Positions 19,077-28,436 of a DNA stretch of 64,000 nucleotides are shown here, one piece after another. The notes under the pieces are model-generated. The model ran no database searches, was not told where the DNA came from, and was given only the letters and a program-made list of their open reading frames with translations. The position numbers were made by a program, and so were the translations under genes. Positions within the stretch are counted from its first letter, which is position 1, and each line of letters begins with the position of its first letter. The DNA is from Ignavibacteria bacterium (GTDB taxonomy: Bacteria; Bacteroidota; Ignavibacteria; Tepidaquicellales; Tepidaquicellaceae), in NCBI GenBank assembly GCA_015657505.1, contig JADLKE010000002.1:775393-839392 (forward strand), in the 5' to 3' direction.

Positions 19077-19183
19077 ACACGTCCTTAATTATTTTGAAAA
19101 GCGTGGAATTTGACTTGTAAATCACAACTTGCATTAGTTACAATTGTATATTCAAATATCTTCCATAAAATAATTTTTTTGCT

Positions 19184-20980
19184 ATGAAAAAATTTATATT
19201 ACTTGCATTTCTACTCATCGCCTTATTTATTTTTTCAGGATTCAACGCGACAACCGAAAACCGGGAAATCACGGACTACAAATCGTTCGGAAGATTCGTG
19301 CCTGACGTAATGGGCAACATGAACGTTTACGACCGGGTTCTTAATCTCCACAAAGCGATTAAATTCGGAACCGATTCCCTGCCCGTGTTTTCCGGGTTTC
19401 CGGTATCAGTTAGCGGCTCTACTTTCGAAGGCTTCATTTTCTGCAACATGGACAGCGATCCCGAACTTGAAATCGTTATCAATATCGCGTACACCGTTCA
19501 GGCGCTCAACCTTGACGGAACGCCCGTTACGGGATGGCCGAAAACAGTAGCGTCGTACGGACTCGAGGGCTCGCCCGCGTTCGGAGATATCGACGGCGAC
19601 GGGTACGGAGAAATTGTCGTCACGAATCACGGACTCACTTCGGGCGGTTATATATACGCTTACAAGCGTGACGGAACGGCGCTTACGGGATTTCCGATTA
19701 ACCACGGATACAGTTCGAGATCCCCTGTGCTCGCCGATATGAACAATGACGGTAAGATGGAAATAATCGTCAATAAAAGAACCTATCCGACAGGCTCCGT
19801 GTATGTTTACAAATATGACGGAACAATACTCACGGGCTGGCCGAAAGCAATGGGTCACGTTCCCGCTTCAAGCCCCGCTGTCGGCGATATTACAGGCGAC
19901 AACTCGCCTGAAATCGTGATGGAATCTTACACGGGACTCTATGCCTGGAACGCAAGCGGCGATTCAATTCCGGGATTTCCTTTTATGATGCCTAACGGAG
20001 ACGTTAATTCGTATTCTTCTCCCGTGCTTGCCGACGTTGACGGAGATAACATGAGAGAAATTATATTCGGAACGCACGTCTCTGGAGCCGGCGGTTATGT
20101 TTATATACTGAAGAATAACGGAACGATTTTATCCGGCTGGCCGAAACAGACAGGCAACTGGATTTATGGTCCTCCCGCGGTCGGATTCATTGACAACGAT
20201 AACATTCTTGATGTCGCGGTCGGAGACCAGGTTATGAGCGCGTCCCCGACGGATTACGTGTATGCCTGGAACAAAAACGGAACCGCTCTGACGGGTTTCC
20301 CGATTGGACCCTTCAACGCTATAAACACTCAGGTCATACTCGGCGACATTAATAACGACAACTACACGGAACTGATTTTCGACGATAACACATCGAATGC
20401 CGGACTGGGACAGTATCTCGGCTATAAGTACGACGGAACACCGCTACCCGGTTGGCCTCTTTCAACAAACGGCACTACATTCTTTGTTACGCCCTGCCTG
20501 ACCGACCTTAACAGGAACGGAATTATGGATATTCTCGGCGCGGGTATTGCGGGAACGGCGCCCAGCCAGACGACTAATGTTTACGCCTGGAATACAGGCT
20601 CGCTTTACAGCCCAGCAAAAGTTCAAATTCCGATGTGGCAGTATAATTCGAGACATACAGGCGTTTACGGTAACATCGACGTTGTCGGAGTAAACGAAAA
20701 CGCAGGAAATTTACCGAAAGAATTTAAACTAAATCAGAATTATCCCAATCCTTTCAACCCCGCGACAACGATTTCATTCGACCTGCCGAAATCAGGACTG
20801 GTTAACATAACCGCGTATGACATAACAGGAAAAGAATGCGCTGTTATATTCAGCGGATACAAGTACGCGGGAAGCCACGAAGTGAATTTCAACGCTTCAA
20901 ATCTAACGAGCGGAGTGTATTTCTACAGAATCTCTTCGGAAGGATTCTCCGATACGAAAAAAATGATACTGATTAAATAA
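19184..20980 (+). CDS. Secreted FG-GAP/VCBS-repeat protein with T9SS type A sorting domain
   Basis: A 598-residue protein: signal peptide (1-20), then at least seven FG-GAP-like blades with the calcium-loop pattern 'DIDGDGYGEIVV', 'DMNNDGKMEIIV', 'DVDGDNMREIIF', 'DINNDNYTELIF', giving an integrin-alpha-like propeller, and a C-terminal sorting domain from about 515 with 'LNQNYPNPFNPAT' ending in '...TKKMILIK'. Surface-exposed or released via T9SS. 'GWP' and 'GFP' follow nearly every blade, a typical spacing in this family. Base composition is uniform through the gene, unlike the T9SS gene at 12222. Confidence 0.87.
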   Translation: MKKFILLAFLLIALFIFSGFNATTENREITDYKSFGRFVPDVMGNMNVYDRVLNLHKAIKFGTDSLPVFSGFPVSVSGSTFEGFIFCNMDSDPELEIVINIAYTVQALNLDGTPVTGWPKTVASYGLEGSPAFGDIDGDGYGEIVVTNHGLTSGGYIYAYKRDGTALTGFPINHGYSSRSPVLADMNNDGKMEIIVNKRTYPTGSVYVYKYDGTILTGWPKAMGHVPASSPAVGDITGDNSPEIVMESYTGLYAWNASGDSIPGFPFMMPNGDVNSYSSPVLADVDGDNMREIIFGTHVSGAGGYVYILKNNGTILSGWPKQTGNWIYGPPAVGFIDNDNILDVAVGDQVMSASPTDYVYAWNKNGTALTGFPIGPFNAINTQVILGDINNDNYTELIFDDNTSNAGLGQYLGYKYDGTPLPGWPLSTNGTTFFVTPCLTDLNRNGIMDILGAGIAGTAPSQTTNVYAWNTGSLYSPAKVQIPMWQYNSRHTGVYGNIDVVGVNENAGNLPKEFKLNQNYPNPFNPATTISFDLPKSGLVNITAYDITGKECAVIFSGYKYAGSHEVNFNASNLTSGVYFYRISSEGFSDTKKMILIK

Positions 20981-20989
20981 TTTTAATTT

Positions 20990-21020
20990 GTGCCGTCAGG
21001 ACGAAAGTCCTGACGGGCAC
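20990..21020. repeat. REP-like hairpin
   Basis: GTGCCGTCAGGAC-GAAA-GTCCTGACGGGCAC forms a 13-bp stem with a single bulged G and a GNRA-type tetraloop, ten bases past the FG-GAP gene stop. There is no strong T run, so it looks more like a repetitive extragenic palindrome or an RNA 3' protective hairpin than a classical terminator. Shorter hairpins at 44298 and 54204 share related GGAC/CCTGA words. Confidence 0.5.
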
Positions 21021-21259
21021 ATAATTGTAAGCGGAATTTATCTTTAGAACTGCTCAATGCCAAATAAATTATCTCTCCGGCTTGAGCCGCGGAAGAAGCC
21101 GTGGGAAAAGATTTCCGGAAACAACAACCGTTTCAACGTTTTAATAAAAAAATAGGCGTTCACGTTAAAAGCACCGCATATCTCCGTTTTTGTATCTCTT
21201 AAAATTTAGTATTTTTACAATAAGTCTGTATATTCAGCGCCAATAACATTCCAATAAGA

Positions 21260-21970
21260 ATGAGCAATATAATTACATTAAAGGACAGAAAATTAATCGG
21301 CAACAATAATCTTGCGATGTGGTTCGACCGCAAGGGCTCCGACTTCACCTTCGAACCGGGACAATACGCGAGAATAACTCTTCTCGAGCCTATACACAAC
21401 GACGACGAAGGCAATTCGAGGCTTTTTTCAATAGCAAGTTCGCCGAAAAAGGATTACGTGATGTTCACGACGCGCGCGCTTGATTCCGCGTTTAACAAAA
21501 ACATACTCGAAATGCCGCTCGGCGCAAAAGCCGAAATCGGCGGCTTCGGCGGCAATACCGTGCTTCACAAAGACCCGTCTGTTCCCGCCGTGTTTCTAAT
21601 CGGAGGAATAGGCATTACTCCCGTGAGATGCATGATGGAACACATCATAAGCGAAAAACTTCCTTACGACGCGTACCTTTTCTATTCAAATCCAAAGAAG
21701 GAATCGATGGCTTTCTTCGACGACTTCGAAAACTGGGCGAAAGAATATAAAGGTTTTAAATTCCTTCCGTTCATTGACGACAGGGAAAACAAGGACTGGA
21801 AATATGAGTACGGTTACATAACGAAAGACGCGATTACGAAAAACATTCCCGACGTTTCCAAACCTGTCTATTACATCGTCGGTCCGCTCGCAATGGTAGA
21901 AGCAATGGAAAATATTCTGCTTGAACTAAAAATAAATCCCGAAAACATAAAACTCGAAAAATTCGGATGA
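21260..21970 (+). CDS. FAD/NAD(P)-binding oxidoreductase (ferredoxin-NADP reductase type)
   Basis: A 236-residue flavoprotein with the FNR fold: FAD-binding 'RLFSIASSP' (R-x-[YF]-S family motif), 'GGIGITPVRCMMEH' for the NAD(P) phosphate-binding loop, and a C-terminal 'YYIVGPLAMVEAMENIL'. It transfers electrons between NAD(P)H and a one-electron partner. The short length and lack of a 2Fe-2S domain fit a stand-alone reductase; partner unknown. Its stop overlaps the next start (ATGA), so it is translated with the methyltransferase. Confidence 0.86.
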   Translation: MSNIITLKDRKLIGNNNLAMWFDRKGSDFTFEPGQYARITLLEPIHNDDEGNSRLFSIASSPKKDYVMFTTRALDSAFNKNILEMPLGAKAEIGGFGGNTVLHKDPSVPAVFLIGGIGITPVRCMMEHIISEKLPYDAYLFYSNPKKESMAFFDDFENWAKEYKGFKFLPFIDDRENKDWKYEYGYITKDAITKNIPDVSKPVYYIVGPLAMVEAMENILLELKINPENIKLEKFG

Positions 21971-22722
21971 AAAACTCAATCACAAGATTTACCGGAAAAG
22001 TGGATTACTTCTCGAAGTACCGCCCTGCGTATCCCGAACAGATTATAAGTTCGCTCGAAAAGAACATAGGCTTCGATTCTTCAAAAGACATCGCCGATAT
22101 CGGAAGCGGTACGGGAATATTAAGCCGCCTGTTTCTGAACAACGGCAACCTCGTCTTCGGAGTCGAACCGAACGACGAAATGCGCGAAAGAGCCGAGAAG
22201 CATCTCGAAAAGTTTCTTAATTTCATCAGCATCAACGGAAAAGCCGAGAGCACCGCGCTCGCGACTAACAGCGTTGACCTTATCTCCGTCGGACAGGCGT
22301 TTCATTGGTTCGACGTCAAAAAAGCGAAAAAGGAATTCAAAAGGATTCTCCGCAAAGGCGGACATGTGGTCATTGTCTGGAACGAAAGAAAGAAAACGTC
22401 TCTGTTCATGAAAGAACTCGACAGCATTCTCGAACTTCTCGGTCAGGAATTCGAAGACGCCGAGAGAAATCTCGCGGACGCCGGTTTCCACAATACTTTC
22501 TTCGGAGAAGAAAAAGTGCATACGCATTCATATCCGAATTTCCAGATGCTCGACCTAAACGGGCTTAAAGGCAGGATTCAGTCTATCTCTTATTTTCCCG
22601 ATTCGGGCGACGAGCACAAAAAAATAATGAAAGAAGTAAAAGCGGTTTTCGATAAGTACAACAACGGCGGTCAGGTGAAACTTGAATACGTTACGAAAGT
22701 TCTTTACGGTAATTTAAAATAA
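21967..22722 (+). CDS. Class I SAM-dependent methyltransferase
   Basis: A 251-residue methyltransferase of the UbiE/Methyltransf_11 kind. The SAM-binding motif I is 'IADIGSGTGILSRLF' (about 41-55), motif II 'VFGVEPNDEM', and 'VDLISVGQAFHWFD' follows, a hallmark of small-molecule methyltransferases with the 'AFHWF' block. The N-terminal 'FTGKVDYFSKYRPAYP' is typical of this group. Substrate unknown. Coupled by ATGA to the flavoprotein upstream; the hydrolase start follows within eight bases. Confidence 0.86.
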   Translation: MKNSITRFTGKVDYFSKYRPAYPEQIISSLEKNIGFDSSKDIADIGSGTGILSRLFLNNGNLVFGVEPNDEMRERAEKHLEKFLNFISINGKAESTALATNSVDLISVGQAFHWFDVKKAKKEFKRILRKGGHVVIVWNERKKTSLFMKELDSILELLGQEFEDAERNLADAGFHNTFFGEEKVHTHSYPNFQMLDLNGLKGRIQSISYFPDSGDEHKKIMKEVKAVFDKYNNGGQVKLEYVTKVLYGNLK

Positions 22723-22729
22723 TTTGATA

Positions 22730-24151
22730 ATGAAAAAATTTCTCGTTCTTTTTATATTCGCGATTTTATTCTCCCGCGTAAATGCCCAGCCTGTTCTTGA
22801 AGGCGACTGGAGCGGAGCGCTCGAATTGATGGGCACGTCACTCGAAATAATAACTCACTTTACATCCGAAAACGGAAGTTACACGGGAAAAATTGACATA
22901 CCTCTGCAAAAGCAGAAGGGACTTCCCCTCACAGGCATCATTTACAAATACCCTAAAGCATATTTTGAACTCGATGTTCCTAACGGATTGACGAAATTTG
23001 ACGGCGCGTTCGTTGACGATTCAATAAAGGGTATATTTTCTCAGGCAGGTTACGAAGGCACGTTCTACCTCGTTCGCGGTTTGTCCCATACCCCGGACGT
23101 TAAAACAGATGAGATAAAGGAATCCCTTCCCTACAAGGAAGAGGAAGTTACATTCAAAAACGGCGATATTAAATTCTCGGGAACGCTTTCCCTGCCTGAA
23201 TATCCGGGAAAACATCCGGCTGTCGTTATGATTACGGGAAGCGGTCCGCAGGATAGAAACGAAGAGGTTGCGGGATTTAAAGTTTTCAAGGTTATCGCCG
23301 ACCATCTTACGAGAAACGGATTCGCTGTCCTCAGGTATGACGACAGGGGCGTCGGCGGCTCGACGGGAACAAGCGTTAACGATTATACTTCTGAAGATTT
23401 CGCGGGAGACGTTATCGAAGCCGTGAAATATCTGAAAACGCGAAGCGACATTAATCCAGGCGCTGTCGGGCTGTTCGGACACAGCGAAGGCGGGCTTGTG
23501 GCCCCCCTCGCCGCTTCGAAGTATGACGGCATCGCTTTTGTAATCTGCATGGCCGGCACGGGCGTAACCGGCGAAGATATTCTTATCGAGCAGTCGAAAC
23601 TCATTATGAAAGCAAGTTATATTTCCCCCGAGGAAATAAACAAAGACATACTGACACTTAAAACAATGCTGGGTGCCATCAGGAACAATGAGAACCTCGA
23701 CAACATAAAGAAGACCCTTAAAGACGAGCGGCTGAAAGAATACGACAAACTTCCTGAAGTTCAGAAAAGCCGCATTAAAGACAAAGACGAGTGGGCGGAG
23801 TCATTCGCGAAATCTTATATAAGCGCGTTCACTAATACCTGGATGAAATTCTTCATAACCTACGACCCTGCTCCCGCTCTCGAAAAAGTTAAATGCCCGG
23901 TGCTTCTGCTTTTCGGCGAAACTGACTTGCAGGTTCCTCCCGCGCAAAGCGAAAAGCCAATGCTCGACGCGCTTAAAAAAGGCGGCAACAAGGATTTTGA
24001 ATCGAAGATTTTCATTAAAGCGAACCACCTTTTTCAGGAATCCGATACGGGCAATCCAAACGATTATCCCAAACTGAAAAAAGAATTTGTGAGCGGATTC
24101 CTTGATTATATATCGAGCTGGCTCTTAAAACGGTTTTCTCCGTCAAGATAA
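22730..24151 (+). CDS. Secreted alpha/beta hydrolase
   Basis: About 473 residues from the ATG at 22730 (an in-frame TTG lies 6 bases upstream). A signal peptide ('FLVLFIFAILFSRVNAQP') is followed by a roughly 120-residue N-terminal beta domain and an alpha/beta hydrolase core. Nucleophile elbow 'GHSEGG', oxyanion region 'GSGPQDRNEE', acid 'FGETDLQVPP' and histidine 'KANHLFQE' are all present, so it is probably active. It resembles the secreted dienelactone/peptidase-like hydrolases frequent in Bacteroidota; the substrate is unknown. Acts in the periplasm or outside the cell. Confidence 0.84.
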   Translation: MKKFLVLFIFAILFSRVNAQPVLEGDWSGALELMGTSLEIITHFTSENGSYTGKIDIPLQKQKGLPLTGIIYKYPKAYFELDVPNGLTKFDGAFVDDSIKGIFSQAGYEGTFYLVRGLSHTPDVKTDEIKESLPYKEEEVTFKNGDIKFSGTLSLPEYPGKHPAVVMITGSGPQDRNEEVAGFKVFKVIADHLTRNGFAVLRYDDRGVGGSTGTSVNDYTSEDFAGDVIEAVKYLKTRSDINPGAVGLFGHSEGGLVAPLAASKYDGIAFVICMAGTGVTGEDILIEQSKLIMKASYISPEEINKDILTLKTMLGAIRNNENLDNIKKTLKDERLKEYDKLPEVQKSRIKDKDEWAESFAKSYISAFTNTWMKFFITYDPAPALEKVKCPVLLLFGETDLQVPPAQSEKPMLDALKKGGNKDFESKIFIKANHLFQESDTGNPNDYPKLKKEFVSGFLDYISSWLLKRFSPSR

Positions 24152-24204
24152 ACAGCGGTTAATCAAATTCTCTGAGTAAAAACTAAAAACAAAGGAGCAA
24201 AATT

Positions 24205-24396
24205 ATGTTAGCCTGCAACGTAGGAAAAACCGATAAGATAATCCGTATTATTATCGGAATAGTTATTCTCGCGCTTGGCTATTTCTTCCATACCTGGCTC
24301 GGACTGATCGGTTTACTGCCGATACTTGCAGCGATATTCGGCAGATGCTTTCTGTACTATCCTCTGAAAATTGATACAACCAAAAAGGATAAATGA
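24205..24396 (+). CDS. DUF2892 (YgaP-like) inner membrane protein
   Basis: A 63-residue protein with the DUF2892 pattern: '[20 protein letters not shown]' at the start, two transmembrane helices separated by a short glycine turn, and '[11 protein letters not shown]' near the end. Often found fused or adjacent to rhodanese domains, but none is here. A 'GGAG' ribosome binding site lies just upstream. Overlaps the SDR gene by four bases. Function unknown. Confidence 0.82.
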   Translation: MLACNVGKTDKIIRIIIGIVILALGYFFHTWLGLIGLLPILAAIFGRCFLYYPLKIDTTKKDK

Positions 24397-25154
24397 CGAA
24401 TACATATTTTCTGAAAGACCGCCGCGCCCTTATTACAGGGGCGACCAGAGGAATAGGCAGGGCGATTGCCGATGAATTCGTCAGACTCGGAGCCGGGATT
24501 ATTATCGTTGCCCGAAATGAAAACGAAGTCGCAAAGCAGACAGAGGAATTCAAATCAAAGGGTTTCAATGTTACAGGAATCTCCGCCGACGTAAGCCGAA
24601 GAGAAGGAGTCGAAAAAATTTTCAACATCATAGGAACGGGTTCACTTGACATACTCGTAAACAACGCGGGGTTCAACATACGAAAAAAAACAACGGATTA
24701 TACTGATGAAGAATTCTCTGCGCTTATAAGTACCAACCTGCAAAGCGTTTTTCAAATGTCCGCCGCGGCGTATCCCTTGCTGAAAAAATCCGGCAGGGCG
24801 TCGATACTGAACATATCTTCCGTCGCGGGATTAACATCATTGAAAACCGGCTCTCCGTACGCGATTACGAAAGCGGGAATTATACAACTTACGAAAAATC
24901 TCGCAGCGGAATGGGCTGTTGACGGAATCAGGGTCAACGCTATCGCGCCCTGGTACATAAAAACTCCGCTGACGGAAGGTCTCCTTAACAAACCCGATTT
25001 TCTTAAGTCCGTTCTCGACAGAACACCGATGAAACGCGTTGGCGAACCCCGCGAAGTAGCGTCTGCTGCCGCATTCCTATGCTCCGATGCCGCTTCCTAC
25101 ATAACGGGACAGTGCATCGCCGTTGACGGCGGATTTTCCGTTTACGGATTCTGA
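24393..25154 (+). CDS. Short-chain dehydrogenase/reductase (SDR, tropinone-reductase-like)
   Basis: A 253-residue classical SDR. NAD(P)-binding '[12 protein letters not shown]' (about 15-26), 'NNAG' near 90, catalytic Ser in 'ILNISSVAG', 'YAITK' as Y-x-x-x-K, and 'APWYIKTPL' followed by '[12 protein letters not shown]'. The Arg after the glycine motif suggests NADPH preference. The 'PWYIKTPL' block is characteristic of the tropinone-reductase-like subgroup, which in bacteria reduces assorted ketones. Coupled by ATGA to the small membrane protein; real substrate unknown. Confidence 0.88.
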   Translation: MTNTYFLKDRRALITGATRGIGRAIADEFVRLGAGIIIVARNENEVAKQTEEFKSKGFNVTGISADVSRREGVEKIFNIIGTGSLDILVNNAGFNIRKKTTDYTDEEFSALISTNLQSVFQMSAAAYPLLKKSGRASILNISSVAGLTSLKTGSPYAITKAGIIQLTKNLAAEWAVDGIRVNAIAPWYIKTPLTEGLLNKPDFLKSVLDRTPMKRVGEPREVASAAAFLCSDAASYITGQCIAVDGGFSVYGF

Positions 25155-25322
25155 TTATTATTCCCGCCGGAATGCAACCGCTAAATTGAGCGACATTAGG
25201 TAGAAATGGAATACGGTCAATTGTGATTGCCGTAGATTTTCAACACATAAACTTTTGAATTTTTAATATCAAACCGAATACATATTTTATTTAATCTACG
25301 AAAAACTAAATCTATTATACAA

Positions 25323-26831
25323 ATGGAATATTTCAAGAATTTTATAAACGGCGAATGGAAAGACTCTAAGAGCGGCAAGCACACAGAGAACAGAAATCCC
25401 GCGAATACGGAAGACTTAATAGGATATTTTCCCGCATCAACAAAAGACGACGTTAACGAGGCGGTTAGCGCGGCAAGAGAAGCGTTCAAAAAATGGCGGC
25501 TCGTGCCCGCGCCGAAAAGAGGCGACGTGCTTAAGGTTGTCGGCGACATAATGCTTCAGAGAAAAGACGAAATCTCGTTTGAGATGACCCGCGAAATGGG
25601 TAAGGTCTTCGCCGAAACAAAGGGCGACACGCAGGAAGGCATCGATACGGCTTATTACGCCGCTTCGGAAGGCAGAAGATTGTTCGGACTCAATGCTCCG
25701 AGCGAACTGCCGAATAAAATGAACCTTAGTTTCAGAATCCCAATCGGCGTCGGAGGAATAATAACTCCCTGGAATTTCCCGATGGCTATCCCGACCTGGA
25801 AAATATTTCCCGCTCTCGTCTGCGGAAACACGGTGGTGTTCAAACCCGCCGAACTCACGCCGAAGACAGCAAATACTCTCGTGCACATAATTGACGAAGC
25901 GATGAAAGAAGTTCTCGGCAAGGACTACATTCCCGGCGTCGTGAACCTCGTTCACGGAAGCGGAAGAGTCGTCGGCGAGTGCTTCCTCGAAAATAAGAAC
26001 ATCGATTTCATTTCCTTCACGGGCTCCACCGCTGTCGGAAAAAGAATCAACGAAGTAGGCGGAAGAGAACTAAAGAGAGTCTCGCTCGAACTCGGCGGAA
26101 AGAATGCGCAGATTGTTATGGATGACGCGAACCTCGACCTCGCCCTCGACGCGGTGTTATGGGGCGCTTTCGGAACGACCGGTCAGAGATGCACCGCGAC
26201 ATCGAGACTAATCCTGCATAAGAACATTCACGATAAATTCCTGAAAATGTTAACCGACAGGGCGGCGAAACTGAAACTCGGATACGGAAACGACAAGGGC
26301 GTTGACGTCGGTCCCTGCGTGAGCGAATCCCAAAGAGAAACCGTCAACGATTACGTGAAAATCGGATTGAACGAAGACAAGGCGACCCTCGTTATAGGCG
26401 GCGATTACGCGAAGGACGGAAACCTCGCTAAGGGCTGGTTTTATAAGCCGACAATATTCAAAGACGTCACACCGGATATGCGAATCGCGAAAGAAGAAAT
26501 TTTCGGACCGGTTCTCGCGGTCCTTAAATGCTCGTCGCTCGAAGAATCAATCGATATACTGAACGGCACTGAATACGGCCTGTCGTCGAGCATTTTCACG
26601 AACAACGTGAACGACGCTTTTAAGGCGGTCCGCGACATACAGGCGGGAATAACTTACATCAACGGCGCTACCATAGGCGCGGAAGCCCATATGCCTTTCG
26701 GAGGAGTTAAGGCGACGGGCAACGGACACCGCGAAGGCGGATGGACCGTTTACGACTTCTATTCCGAATGGAAAGCGGTCTATATAGATTATTCGGGCAA
26801 ACTTCAGAGAGCCCAGATTGACAATTATTAA
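25323..26831 (+). CDS. NAD(P)-dependent aldehyde dehydrogenase
   Basis: A 502-residue ALDH superfamily enzyme. 'PWNFPMAIPTWKIFPAL' (cofactor binding), 'KPAELTP', 'FTGSTAVGKRI', the general-base Glu in 'LELGGKN' and the catalytic Cys in 'TTGQRCTA' are all intact; the C-terminus has 'PFGGVKATGNGHREGG'. It resembles the alpha-aminoadipic-semialdehyde / ALDH7-like and aromatic-aldehyde branches. It oxidises an aldehyde to the acid in the cytoplasm. Its neighbours do not fix the pathway. A GC-rich terminator follows directly. Confidence 0.92.
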   Translation: MEYFKNFINGEWKDSKSGKHTENRNPANTEDLIGYFPASTKDDVNEAVSAAREAFKKWRLVPAPKRGDVLKVVGDIMLQRKDEISFEMTREMGKVFAETKGDTQEGIDTAYYAASEGRRLFGLNAPSELPNKMNLSFRIPIGVGGIITPWNFPMAIPTWKIFPALVCGNTVVFKPAELTPKTANTLVHIIDEAMKEVLGKDYIPGVVNLVHGSGRVVGECFLENKNIDFISFTGSTAVGKRINEVGGRELKRVSLELGGKNAQIVMDDANLDLALDAVLWGAFGTTGQRCTATSRLILHKNIHDKFLKMLTDRAAKLKLGYGNDKGVDVGPCVSESQRETVNDYVKIGLNEDKATLVIGGDYAKDGNLAKGWFYKPTIFKDVTPDMRIAKEEIFGPVLAVLKCSSLEESIDILNGTEYGLSSSIFTNNVNDAFKAVRDIQAGITYINGATIGAEAHMPFGGVKATGNGHREGGWTVYDFYSEWKAVYIDYSGKLQRAQIDNY

Positions 26832-26844
26832 TCGGCAGTTACAG

Positions 26845-26874
26845 GCGGCGGGATATTCCCGCCGCTTCATTTAA
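26845..26874 (+). terminator. Rho-independent terminator after the aldehyde dehydrogenase
   Basis: GCGGCGGGA (26845-26853), loop TAT, TCCCGCCGC (26857-26865): a perfect 9-bp GC-rich stem 13 bases past the stop, followed by a T-rich but interrupted stretch. The next gene starts 20 bases beyond the stem. Confidence 0.7.
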
Positions 26875-26885
26875 TCTTTTTGGCT

Positions 26886-27731
26886 ATGAAAAAAATTCTT
26901 GTACTCATTGTGATTTTCATGTCATTCTGCTCATCCGCGCTTCCGCAATCGATAGAATCGCTTTACAAGAAAGGCGAGGAAGCGATGAACAAAAAGGAAT
27001 ATGATACCGCATTAAGTTATTTCAACATAATACTTAGAAAAAAATCCGACGAGGCCGAGGCCCACAATTCAGCAGGCGTTATTTACATGGTCTATAAGGA
27101 TTATGACAAGGCGATAGAGCACTTCACCAAAGCGATTGAAAATAAAAAGGATTTTTCACGAGCCTACAGCAACAGGGGCGCGGTGTACATACTCAAGAGC
27201 GACGTGGAGAACGCGTTTCTCGACCTTAACAAGGCGCTGACACTGAACCCGAAAGACCTGATGACTCTGAATTCGCTCGGCACGCTCTACGGTTATATAA
27301 GCAAACTGCCCGAGTCTTTCGAAACTTTTGCTAAGGCGGAAGAATACGACCCTAAATACGTCGATACTTACTGGAACAGGGGCGCGCTGTATATGAACCT
27401 CGAAAGGTACGATGAGGCTCTCGCGGACGCGAACAAGGCAATTAACGCTAATCCCTCATTAGCGAAGAGTTATTATTTCAGAGGTACAGTTTACAAGTAT
27501 CTCGGAAATTATGACAAGGCGATGGAGGATTACAAGAAAGCCGAGGAACTCGACCCGAATGACGGAGAGGTGTTTATAAGGAGGGGTATACTCAATCTCG
27601 CGTTGGGTGAATATCAGAAAGCCGTCGATGACATCGAGTACGGTTTGAAACTTAAACCCGATTTATGGCACGACAAGACCGTTCTTGATTATTACAAACA
27701 AGCAAAGGAGAACCTAACCAATAAAAAATGA
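26886..27731 (+). CDS. Secreted TPR-repeat protein
   Basis: About 281 residues from the ATG at 26886; an in-frame TTG six bases earlier is less likely. A signal peptide ('LVLIVIFMSFCSSALPQ') is followed by about seven tetratricopeptide repeats covering nearly the whole protein, for example 'AYSNRGAVYILKSDVENAF' and 'SYYFRGTVYKYLGNYDKAM'. TPR arrays bind partner proteins; a periplasmic scaffold is likely. Its stop overlaps the start of the lipoprotein gene (ATGA), which may be a partner. Confidence 0.82.
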   Translation: MKKILVLIVIFMSFCSSALPQSIESLYKKGEEAMNKKEYDTALSYFNIILRKKSDEAEAHNSAGVIYMVYKDYDKAIEHFTKAIENKKDFSRAYSNRGAVYILKSDVENAFLDLNKALTLNPKDLMTLNSLGTLYGYISKLPESFETFAKAEEYDPKYVDTYWNRGALYMNLERYDEALADANKAINANPSLAKSYYFRGTVYKYLGNYDKAMEDYKKAEELDPNDGEVFIRRGILNLALGEYQKAVDDIEYGLKLKPDLWHDKTVLDYYKQAKENLTNKK

Positions 27732-28234
27732 AGAACATATTATTTCTTCTCGTAATTTCCTTGTTGCTCTTCGGGTGCGGAAGGAAGAAAGAAGAAGTGA
27801 TTGTAGAAAAAAAGGAGGACAAACAGGTTGTCAAGCAGAACGAGCCTTCAAAGGAAACCGCGCCCGACACTACAAAGGAAACAACTATTGAAACCCTGAC
27901 TTCGTCAACAAGAATGACGAAGCAGTATAAAGCGGCGGAAGATTACGTCAGCGTAAAATCTTCCGAAACACAGGACAAAATCGGCGTGAATGCCGTGGTA
28001 ACGGGCTATGTGGCGGACGTTAACGTAAGGGAAAAAGTCGCTTACCTGAATTTCGATAAGCGGTATCCCGCGAACACGTTCACGGTTGTCGTTTTTCCCG
28101 ACAAGTACGAACTCTTCGGCGACCTTACCAGATTCAAAGGCAAAAACGTCGAAGTAAAAGGAAGAATCGGCCAGTACAAAGGAAAGCCGCAGATTATCCT
28201 GAACAGGGAAGAACAGATAAAAATAATCAATTAA
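27728..28234 (+). CDS. Lipoprotein with OB-fold (tRNA_anti-like) domain
   Basis: A 168-residue protein with a lipobox 'LLFGC' (lipidated Cys17), a charged linker rich in Lys, Glu and Thr (20-75), and a C-terminal domain from about 85 that reads like an OB-fold: 'AVVTGYVADVNVREKVAYLNFD', 'FTVVVFPDKYELF' and 'VEVKGRIGQYKGKPQIIL'. Similar domains occur in helicase and nuclease partners, but in a lipoprotein nucleic-acid binding is only a possibility. The last codons run into the first heptad of the repeat region before era. Confidence 0.72.
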   Translation: MKNILFLLVISLLLFGCGRKKEEVIVEKKEDKQVVKQNEPSKETAPDTTKETTIETLTSSTRMTKQYKAAEDYVSVKSSETQDKIGVNAVVTGYVADVNVREKVAYLNFDKRYPANTFTVVVFPDKYELFGDLTRFKGKNVEVKGRIGQYKGKPQIILNREEQIKIIN

Positions 28235-28261
28235 CAGTGGACGTATAACAGTTAACAATTA
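28227..28261 (+). repeat. Inverted-orientation heptads (ACAATTA type)
   Basis: Five consecutive 7-base units in fixed phase, the last two ACAGTTA and ACAATTA, and the first TCAATTA overlapping the stop codon of the lipoprotein gene. They are the reverse complement of the TAATTGT units in front of era, about 180 bp away. Confidence 0.5.
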
Positions 28262-28436
28262 TCGTTACTGATATATTACTGTAATTGACATTAAGTTTTA
28301 AACGTGAATTTCACGGCGCTATTTTTTTGTGTTCTAAAGGTTAGATGTGAAGTTTCATATTGTGGCTGAGTAATATTATGTTTGTCACAAATTACGCGAA
28401 ACTATTTCATGTTCCATAAAAGATTTTTAAAGTTTC

